From assembly GCA_026770585.1 (NCBI GenBank), contig MU646460.1:357338-369472 (forward strand): DNA of 12,135 nt, in the 5' to 3' direction. A program made the position numbers and the translations under genes. This DNA comes from Baffinella frigidus (taxonomy: Eukaryota; Cryptophyceae; Cryptomonadales; Baffinellaceae). The notes beneath the pieces were generated by a model. The model was not told where the DNA came from. It searched no databases and saw nothing but the letters and a program-made list of their open reading frames with translations. Shown here piece by piece: positions 6,713 through 12,135 of the stretch. How positions within the stretch are numbered: position 1 is the first letter of the stretch; every line of letters begins with the position of its first letter.

Positions 6713-6779
6713 CCCAAGGTCCTTGAGGTCCTTTAGATTCTTAGAGCCCCCAACATAGGCGGACACTGGAACTTATCTG
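6713..6779 (+). repeat. Family B element, truncated copy 4
   Basis: CCCAAGGTCCTTGAGGTCCT, TTAGATTCTTAGAGCCCCCA, ACATAGGCGGACACTGGAAC, then similarity stops near CTGCAG. From there to 7052 I see no gene or repeat beyond an open frame without an assignable product. Confidence 0.75.
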
Positions 6780-7054
6780 CAGCTGAAAACTCGATTTCTG
6801 GGCTCGTATAACTAAGAGGGACAGTGAAATTCTGAGAGCACCTCTGTGAAACAGTTTTGAAACTTGGTTCTCAAATGTGGTCACAGATTTCTCATCGCGA
6901 CATCAGAAGACCCCTTACGGAGTGGCGCAAAATGGCGATTTGTCCTTATGGAGCTTATGGAGCTTTAATGAACGTTGTACGGCAGCACGCACGTTTCCAC
7001 ATCCGCTGGATCGAAACGCAGTGGTGGGCACAGCCGCGGGGGCTGAAGAAGCTA

Positions 7055-7160
7055 CAGGGGTACCTCGCTCATAAGAAAACGCCCCCCCCCTAGGACCCTA
7101 CAGTAGGGCCCTATGGGGGTCCCTAGGGGGAAGCGTTTTCTTATGAGCGAGGTACCCCTG
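7055..7160. mobile_element. Family A MITE, copy 5 (short core)
   Basis: CAGGGGTACCTCGCTCATAA to GAGCGAGGTACCCCTG, TA on both sides. 106 bp; the core lacks about 12 bp present in the other copies. Confidence 0.9.
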
Positions 7161-7354
7161 TAGTCGAGATTCCTACAGACGTGTCCGTCCGACCGGAACC
7201 ATGGCGAACCCCCTTCAGCAGTCGAAGTCGTCGTGAAGTGAAGAAGGGGCTAAGTAGAGCATGACAGGCCGTGCGTACAGCCCATCCTTTGTCTACCCCC
7301 CATCATGTCCCACAGGCAACCCCTTGGGAGCGCATAACCTATGGGACCCCCCTA

Positions 7355-7472
7355 CAGGGATACCTCGATTACAAGAAAACGTCACCCCCCTTTGGACGAC
7401 CTTAGGGCCCTAGGCATAGCCCTACTGTAGGGTCCTACGGGGAGGCGTTTTCTTGTAATCAAGGTACCCCTG
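7355..7472. mobile_element. Family A MITE, copy 6
   Basis: CAGGGATACCTCGATTACAA to its matching right end TTGTAATCAAGGTACCCCTG, TA on both sides. Both arms share the same change (TCGATTACAAG instead of TCGCTCATAAG), so this copy forms its own subfamily. Flanking 7163-7352 and 7475-7658 show no gene. Confidence 0.9.
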
Positions 7473-7660
7473 TACTCTCACCCCGGTAGCGACCCTCACG
7501 TTCCTCTTTGGGACGTGGTCGGGGTCTCCAGCGGTGACACCCAGGCCTCGCAAGAGACCATGGCTCCTCATCCTCCCACGGGCAACATGTGCGTGACCTG
7601 CCGCATCAGGGCGGCACCTTGGCGACCAACACTGTGGCGCCCGTGAGGGGTCCCACAGTA

Positions 7661-7777
7661 CAGGGGTACCTCGCTCATAAGAAACCGCCCCCCCCCTAGG
7701 ACCACCGTAGAGCCCTAGGCATGAGCCTACTGTAGGGTCCTAGGGGGGGGCGGTTTCTTGTGAGCGAGGTATCCCTG
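7661..7777. mobile_element. Family A MITE, copy 7
   Basis: CAGGGGTACCTCGCTCATAA to GAGCGAGGTATCCCTG, TA on both sides (7659-7660, 7778-7779), core CCACCGTAGAGCCCTAGGCA, CTACTGTAGGGTCCTAGG. Confidence 0.9.
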
Positions 7778-7779
7778 TA

Positions 7780-8894
7780 GGGGTGGCTCGCGCGGCCGCT
7801 CAGGCCTCCTAGCTGCGTCCTCCACCCCCCCCCTCCCTTCCTCCTCAATCTTGGCGCGACGCGATTCGGACCCTGCCAGTGGTGGCTGGAGTAGGAGGGA
7901 GTGCCACGCACGTGAGAGTGTGAGCCCGCGTCGGATGTTTATTGACTCGGTACATGCGTTCGGTCTCAACGCCTGCCGGACCCTTGGGGTCCATCCCTCT
8001 GCAGAACGACCATTCTGCGCTAGGGAGAATCAGCACTCCTACTGTCCCAAAGATGCGCCTGGTGGTCCTAGTCCAAGCGCATCCCTCTCGGCTCACCCCG
8101 GGGGCGTAGGGTTAACCAAAAGACCGTTCTCACGGGGGCGGGGCACGTTCGTTGGGCCCAGTGGTGGCTGGACCGGCTCTGTGCCTCGGTCTGCAACCCT
8201 CGAGCATGCCAGTCTGACGTAGGAGGGCGCACCACCCTGGTCACCCCACGCCTCGCTGGCACTCAGGAAGCAGACTGTCGGTCGCGTGCCCTCCCTAACC
8301 CTCGGATTGTTACCATGCCCGGGCGCCGTCCGGTTCCGCCCCAGCCCTCGCGGGTTACACCCATCTGCTGCGCCCCGACCAAGCAATCGGGTCGAGGTGC
8401 CCTCCAAACCACGGAGGAGACGGGTGCCTGGGGGGAGGTACCAAGGGTCTAACGGGAATTCCACGCGTCGGGAAGCCTAGCCTACACCAGCGGAGAGCGT
8501 TCCACCCTAGGGGTGAAGCACCCGCCCGCGTTAGCCTCTGTCTTGCAAGGGACCGAAATCCCCGGGTACAACCCCAGCCCGCCATATTGCGGTGGGCTGC
8601 GACAAGAGGTTCACATCCACTGGGAGACTGGAGACGGTTGCGCGCCCCCCCCGGTGGGGGGCCCGTCCCTGGCGAAGGGGGCTAGGCTACCGGGCGACGT
8701 CGTAGAGGCCGGGAGGGCCCGCCAGCTGGGGGCCTGTCCCTAAGGAAAGGCCACGCCCCATGATGAAGAAGCTCCGCCACCTCCTCGTGCACACAGGCCA
8801 GCACAGCAAGCTGCACTGACCGAGCACGGTGCCCCTTCGACCCCCCCCCCACCTGTCCGACCGAGGCTCGTCACCAGTTCGACTAACAAATGCC
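7780..8894. other. GC-rich stretch without a recognisable gene
   Basis: Long open frames exist on both strands at once (for example 7851-8222 and 8093-8464), which is expected by chance in GC-rich DNA. None shows a known motif. A small internal repeat GCCAGTGGTGGCTGGA / CCCAGTGGTGGCTGGA occurs near 7875 and 8158. I see no tRNA or rRNA pattern. Confidence 0.55.
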
Positions 8895-8952
8895 TCACCC
8901 CCCCCTAGGACCACCATAGGGCCCTGGACATAGTCCTACCGTAGGGTCCTGT
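8895..8952. mobile_element. Family A core without terminal repeats, in the RPP14 3' flank
   Basis: CACCCCCCCCTAGGACCACC, ATAGGGCCCTGGACATAGTC and CTACCGTAGGGTCCTG match the centre of copies 3 and 7, but the CAGGGGTACCTCG ends are missing. It ends about 11 bp from the RPP14 stop codon, so it probably lies in the 3' untranslated region. Confidence 0.75.
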
Positions 8953-8963
8953 ACGGGATGCGG

Positions 8964-9440
8964 TCATGCGGTGAAGTATTGTGCCCAGGGGTCAGCGACG
9001 CGCGCGGCAGAAGCAGGCACGCCGTGCGCTGGTAAGGAGGACGCCTGGCGGCGCGCGCTGGCGGAGAGGGAGAGCAGGAATGGCGAGACGTGCATCACCT
9101 CACACCTGCACGACTTGCCCTCCGCGGCTGTGACGAGGGTGAGCACGCTCCACAACTCGGGGAGCTGCGCGTGCGGGACGCGCACGATCGCGCTCCCTGC
9201 CGCGACTTCCAGGACGTCCACCTCCCCCCGCAGTCCGACGTCGCCGTACAGCTCGCGCGTCCCCGCCAGGATGATGGCCTTGTACACCCGTGCATCCAGG
9301 TCCCCACCCGGCCCGCCCGCCCCGAAGCGCAGCGCGACGTGCAGGTAGGCGTGCTCCGGGCGAAACGTGGCCTTGCGCGTGGCTGGCTGCTGCTCCGCGT
9401 CCGCGTCCGACGCAGAGATGCCCATTGTGGCGTCCTTCAT
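8964..9440 (-). CDS. RPP14: RNase P/MRP protein subunit, Rpp14 family
   Basis: An intronless frame of 158 residues. Rpp14 is a small protein subunit of nuclear RNase P (and RNase MRP), which removes 5' leaders from pre-tRNA; it is structurally related to Pop5. The protein shows the family order: a strand with YLHVALRF (about residues 36-43), then a helix and loop with YKAIILAGTRELYGDVGLRGEVDVL (seen as YKAIIL, ELYGDVG and VDVL), then AIVRVPHAQLPELWSVLTLV and the diagnostic C-terminal HVSPFLLSLSASAR. Known Rpp14 proteins have matching blocks (a LWSSLTLL-like segment and VSPFLLALSG), and length is close to the usual ~125 residues plus short tails. I start at the ATG read from 9440 because the open frame further upstream begins only with GTG at 9527; an internal ATG at 9425 is an alternative. 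A transposon core lies directly behind the stop codon. Divergent neighbour: the ubiquitin ligase gene. Family assignment is strong; the exact start is less so. Confidence 0.88.
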   Translation of the reverse strand: MKDATMGISASDADAEQQPATRKATFRPEHAYLHVALRFGAGGPGGDLDARVYKAIILAGTRELYGDVGLRGEVDVLEVAAGSAIVRVPHAQLPELWSVLTLVTAAEGKSCRCEVMHVSPFLLSLSASARRQASSLPAHGVPASAARVADPWAQYFTA

Positions 9441-9534
9441 GGCGGCCAGGCCGCTGCACCACGCGCGAGGTGCGGCGTGGCCACAGGCGCCTTTCGCGAG
9501 GAGGCCAGCCGCAGGGCTGGTGTGCACTCCGCAG

Positions 9535-9576
9535 GATCCCGGGTCAATGTGCCTTGATCCCGGGTCAATATGCCTT
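9535..9576. repeat. Two tandem 21-bp repeats upstream of RPP14
   Basis: Two adjacent copies of a 21-bp unit beginning GATCCCGGGTCAAT and ending GCCTT (9535-9555 and 9556-9576) differ at a single base. They sit about 95-136 bp upstream of the RPP14 start codon, so they could be promoter elements or simply a local duplication. Confidence 0.8.
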
Positions 9577-9759
9577 GCTCCTCCGCCACCCGTCCTGGTC
9601 CGCTGCGCTCTGCTGGCCGTACGCTAGGACACAGCTCCTGCTTCAATGGGCGTTCCGACCTGCGTGATCAGCGGGGAAAGCCCAGCCCACCAACCATCCG
9701 ACGCCTACGTCCACAAAAACGTATATTCAGAGCTTTACAAATATATTACCTATGGGCTC

Positions 9760-9766
9760 TATAAAT
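9760..9766 (+). promoter_or_regulatory. TATA-like box
   Basis: TATAAAT within an AT-rich island in otherwise GC-rich DNA, 476 bp upstream of the chosen ligase start. A leader of ~440 nt, or one with a spliced leader intron, would be needed. Prediction from sequence only. Confidence 0.35.
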
Positions 9767-10241
9767 GTCCACTTAGGCCTCAAAAGTCCAGGGAGGATCG
9801 TAACCTGTCCTGGTTGACCTATCTGAGCGCAACCAAGTTGGGCTCGCAGGTGCGCTGCCCTCCCCCTCCGCGCTCCCGCGCCCCCGTCAGCGCCTTCGAG
9901 GAGGTTCGCGCAGGTTCCCAGCTGTCTGATTGAGCGCGCTCTTTCAGTGGCGCGGGGCTCGGTGCGGCCCAGTGGGCTGGAGAAACCCTGCACTGAAAAG
10001 GGGGGGCACAGCAGCCCCCCTGGATGTTGACCAGCAGGCTGCGACAGAGCTTGCGTGCGCGCTGCGGTGGGGCGAGATGTTGACCTTGTCCGGGCGGTTT
10101 TCTGCGCTTCAATCCATTCTTCCCTCCCCCCTTTCAGCTCGGGCTGGGGTTCGCCCACTTTGTGCGTCGTCCACAAAACGGGTTCTAACCATCCGTCCGC
10201 AGCAGGTACCTGTCTTTTGTACTTGCAGCTCCAGCGCAGCT

Positions 10242-12038
10242 ATGGACGAGGGTGGCAGGGATGCCCGGGGGCGCAGCAGCAGAAAGCGGGCCGCTGAGCC
10301 CGCTGCTGCCGAGCCGAGTAAGGTGCAACGCAGCCGTCGCCAGGCGAACCAAGACGTTAGCAGCGCAGCGCTAGACCCGATCACCTCCCCGGCCTCCTCC
10401 TCTTCCAAATCAAAGAAGAAGCAGGATGCCTCTCCCGCGGGCGACACCAAGCGTACGCGCTCCACCCAGTCCGCTGTCTCGGCCACAGAGGAGGGCGGCT
10501 CGCGGGTAGCGCGCTCGACCAAAGAGCGGAAGAAAGACGAGGCCAAAGAGGCGCCCCCCCCCGCGGAGGCGAGCAGGCCCAAGGCGAAACGCGCAGAGAA
10601 GCCGGCTGAGCTTGCGGGGGCGGGGGCGGGGGCGGGGGCCTCCTCGGCCGCGGCTCGCGCGGGGGGAGCGGCGCTCCTCGCCCAGAGTTCGGTCAACGTC
10701 TTCGGTACCACGCCCATATATCCCCTATGTGACCCCGTTATGCACCAACCTGCCCACATAAAATCCACCCCATGTTTCCGCACATGCCCATCAAGTTTCC
10801 TTGTGCACATGCATTGCTCTCCCCCGACAATCGTGCCCCCTCCCCTGCAGCGGAGTTGACCCGGGCGGGCGTTGCGCAGGAGAACACATGGGCTCGGGCA
10901 GCGGCGACGGGCACGACCCCTTCTCAGGCCTGCGGCGCCTGCTCGGCTTCGACGAGCTTCCTGCCGGCGGCAGCATGCTCGTCGGCTCAAACTCCCGCTT
11001 CAGGTACCCCCCTTCCCCCCACCTCCTCACTCCATCCGATTGTGCGGCGATATGGCCTCAGGTATCCAGGTGTGGGGGGGGGCACTGTCGGCGCACGCTG
11101 AACGCCCCCCGGGTGTGCAGGGCGATGCTGGAGGGGATCAAAGACACGGACCTTGCGCGCCAGCTGGAGTCGCTCACGGAGCTGTGCGAGGTCTGGAACC
11201 CTGCTCCCTTTCCGAGAAATGTCACCTGGTTGAAACGGTGGAAACTCCATGCGTGACGGCACGCGAGTATCCGACCTGGCAACGCCAACACGTGCCTTGT
11301 CACTGTGATCGAGCGCCGCACCCCGACCCGGCGGGGGGAGCGCGCCCAGCATCTCCACAGAGTTGGGCAAGAACGCTCGGCATCGAGGCGGACGTTGACG
11401 CCCCAACTTTCCACCAGGTGCTCTGCATGGCAACGGAGGAGACCCTCCAGACGTTCAGCGTCGACTCGTTCCTCCCCCCCCTGATCCGCCTGGTGGGCTT
11501 CGAGGCCTCGGCGGAGATCATGCTCCTCTCTTGCCGCGCGATCGCGTAAACCCTAAACCCCAAACCCTAAACCCTAAACCCTAAACCCTAAACCCCTGAA
11601 CCCCTGAACCCTAAATCCACATCCGAAACCCTAAAACCTAACCCCTAACCCCCAACCCCTACACCCCAAACCAGGTACATCATTGAGGCGATCCCTGGGT
11701 CGTCGGCCGCGGTAAACCCTCCTAAAAACTAAAAAAAAATGAACTCTCAAACCCCGTTAACTCCCCGAAACCACGTGAAATAACTTTGACCACCCTGCAC
11801 TCTAAACCCTAAACCCTAAACCCTGAACCCGAAACCCGAAACCCGAAACCTTAAACCCCAAACCCCAAACCCCAAACCCCAAACCCTACACCCCAAAACC
11901 CAACCCTTACACTGGCCCTAAACCCCAAACACTGAACCCTAAACCCTAAACCCTGAACCCTAGGTGGTGCACTTCGGGAGCATCCCGCCGCTCTGCGCGA
12001 AGCTCATGGCCATCGAGTACATCGACGTGGCGGAGCAG
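10242..12038 (+). CDS. UPL3: UPL3/TRIP12-type HECT E3 ubiquitin ligase, N-terminal part, six exons, runs off the window
   Basis: Exons: 10242-10704, 10880-11003, 11121-11190, 11418-11545, 11675-11711, 11964-12038. Every junction is GT-AG and keeps phase (1, 2, 0, 2, 0, 0), giving 299 residues. Residues 1-154 are a low-complexity, basic tail rich in Ala, Ser, Lys, Arg and Glu with possible nuclear-localisation clusters such as SSRKRAAEP and RPKAKRAEK. Residues from about 165 match the conserved armadillo-repeat start of plant UPL3 and animal TRIP12: DPFSGLRRLLGF, MLEGIKDTD, QLESLTELCEVL, EETLQTFSVDSFLPPLI, EIMLLSCRAIAYIIEAIPGS, SSAAVVHFGSIPPL and IEYIDVAEQ. These families add ubiquitin to target proteins through a C-terminal HECT cysteine; that domain would lie beyond 12135 and is not seen. 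Start: ATG at 10242 has G at -3 and +4. An in-frame ATG at 10077 is possible, but its 55 extra residues look non-conserved. A TATA-like box lies at 9760. Exons 4-6 are separated by telomere-like introns. Confidence 0.85.
10705..10879 (+). other. Intron 1 of the ligase gene
   Basis: 175 nt, donor GTACCA, acceptor TTGCGCAG. This pair joins codon phase 1 to phase 1 (a split GGA glycine codon). A better-looking acceptor, CCCCTGCAG ending at 10850, does not keep frame with this donor or with any nearby GT I tested, so I preferred 10879. It holds ordinary mixed sequence with no telomere repeats. The exact acceptor is the least certain of the set. Confidence 0.6.
11004..11120 (+). other. Intron 2 of the ligase gene
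   Basis: 117 nt, donor CAG|GTACCC, acceptor GTGTGCAG|G. It splits an AGG arginine codon so that SNSRF is followed by R-AMLEGIKD. Its length is a multiple of three and its reading frame is open throughout, so retention would add 39 residues without a stop. No telomere repeats. Confidence 0.78.
11191..11417 (+). other. Intron 3 of the ligase gene
   Basis: 227 nt, donor GAG|GTCTGG, acceptor TTTCCACCAG|G. Phase 0; it joins LTELCE to VLCMATEE, which restores the continuous UPL3/TRIP12 armadillo motif. Sequence is ordinary GC-rich, not telomeric, in contrast with the next three introns. Confidence 0.8.
11546..11674 (+). other. Intron 4 of the ligase gene, made of telomere-like repeats
   Basis: 129 nt, donor GC|GTAAACCCT, acceptor AAACCAG|G. 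It splits a GCG alanine codon between CRAI and YIIEAIPG. Almost the whole intron is CCCTAAA and its variants (CCCCAAA, CCCTGAA, CCTAACC). The donor is in register with the repeat: GTAAACCCT differs from CTAAACCCT by one base. If retained, the frame meets TAA at once. Confidence 0.85.
11712..11963 (+). other. Intron 5 of the ligase gene, telomere-like with a short AT-rich insert
   Basis: 252 nt, donor GCG|GTAAACCCT, acceptor AACCCTAG|G, phase 0 between SSAA and VVHFGS. The first ~85 nt after the donor repeat are AT-richer non-repeat sequence (to about 11798); the rest is CCCTAAA, CCCGAAA and CCCCAAA units. The acceptor is itself a telomere unit with one change, CCCTAG for CCCTAA. Confidence 0.85.
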
Positions 12039-12135
12039 GTGACCCCTGAACCATGCACCTTACCCCCCAAACCCTGAACCCTAAACCCTACCCCCCAAAC
12101 CCCAAACCCTAAACCCTACCCCCCAAACCCTGAAC
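12039..12135 (+). other. Intron 6 of the ligase gene, telomere-like, incomplete
   Basis: Donor GAGCAG|GTGACCCCTGAACC follows the conserved IEYIDVAEQ end of exon 6, phase 0. After a short non-repeat stretch, the visible 97 nt are CCCTAAA, CCCCAAA and ACCCCCC variants. The acceptor lies outside the window. Confidence 0.75.

Larger units (their letters stand above)
9441..10241. promoter_or_regulatory. Shared intergenic region between divergent RPP14 and UPL3-like genes
   Basis: About 0.8 kb separates the two start codons, so promoters and 5' leaders of both genes must lie here or overlap. An AT-rich stretch at about 9716-9770 stands out from the GC-rich surroundings and contains a TATA-like TATAAAT on the + strand at 9760-9766. 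A pyrimidine-rich TACTTGCAG ends at 10228 just before the chosen ligase start and could be the acceptor of a 5' leader intron. These sites are inferred from sequence only. Confidence 0.5.

Noticed and set aside
7851-8464. 123-residue frames on both strands
   Set aside because: Overlapping open frames in GC-rich DNA, with no recognised motif, no coherent exon structure and no homology that I can name.
9441-9527. Upstream extension of the RPP14 frame
   Set aside because: It begins with GTG. The first ATG in the frame is the one ending at 9440, which gives a normal family length.
9930-10241. Upstream extension of the ligase frame
   Set aside because: The frame after the TGA at 9927 opens with TTG, not ATG. 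The only upstream in-frame ATG is at 10077 and the added residues show no conserved feature, so I kept the start at 10242.
10851-10879. Alternative exon 2 start at 10851 behind the strong acceptor CCCCTGCAG
   Set aside because: It does not keep frame with any nearby donor from exon 1, whereas 10704/10880 does. It could be used if exon 1 ends elsewhere.
10109-10990. 293-residue open frame on the - strand
   Set aside because: It is antisense to the ligase exons 1 and 2, which have homology and phase-consistent junctions. It has no motif and is a shadow of GC-rich coding DNA.

Overview
This window is nuclear DNA of a eukaryote, probably a microalga or related protist. It has GT-AG spliceosomal introns, GC-rich exons, no bacterial-style operons, and many interstitial arrays of the plant/algal-type telomere repeat (CCCTAAA on the + strand, TTTAGGG on the other). 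That repeat type occurs in green algae, plants, cryptophytes, dinoflagellates and others, so I do not name a species.

Two real genes are recognisable, both in the last quarter. An intronless RPP14-like gene (RNase P/MRP protein subunit) lies on the - strand at 8964-9440. Divergent from it, starting near 10242 on the + strand, is the 5' part of a gene for a UPL3/TRIP12-type HECT E3 ubiquitin ligase. I could thread six exons through six phase-consistent GT-AG junctions (10242-10704, 10880-11003, 11121-11190, 11418-11545, 11675-11711, 11964-12038; 897 nt, 299 codons, no internal stop). The gene runs off the right edge before its HECT domain. The roughly 0.8 kb between the two starts probably holds both promoters.

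The most interesting point is that introns 4, 5 and 6 of the ligase gene are built largely of degenerate telomere repeat. Introns 4 and 5 open with GTAAACCCT, which is the telomere unit CTAAACCCT with one C-to-G change at the splice site. Intron 5 ends in CCCTAG. A second case lies far to the left: two diverged copies of one exon-like segment (2871 and 3263) each follow a telomere-like array ending in CCCAG, next to degenerate, GA-microsatellite-rich gene debris.

The first ~8.9 kb otherwise has no credible gene. It is a mosaic of short non-autonomous inverted-repeat elements. They include (A) a ~106-118 bp TA-flanked MITE family with at least six full or near-full copies; (B) a dispersed family carrying TCCTTTAGGT repeats; (C) two ~187 bp elements with CACACGAGGCTA-type ends; and single foldback elements at 4366-4472, 6026-6227, 6230-6276 and 6414-6546. 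There are also several perfect palindromes, a 47-48 bp minisatellite, GA microsatellites and short direct repeats. No transposase frame is visible, so any mobilising enzyme is elsewhere. This looks like a subtelomeric or otherwise repeat-laden gene-poor block abutting a small gene-bearing segment.
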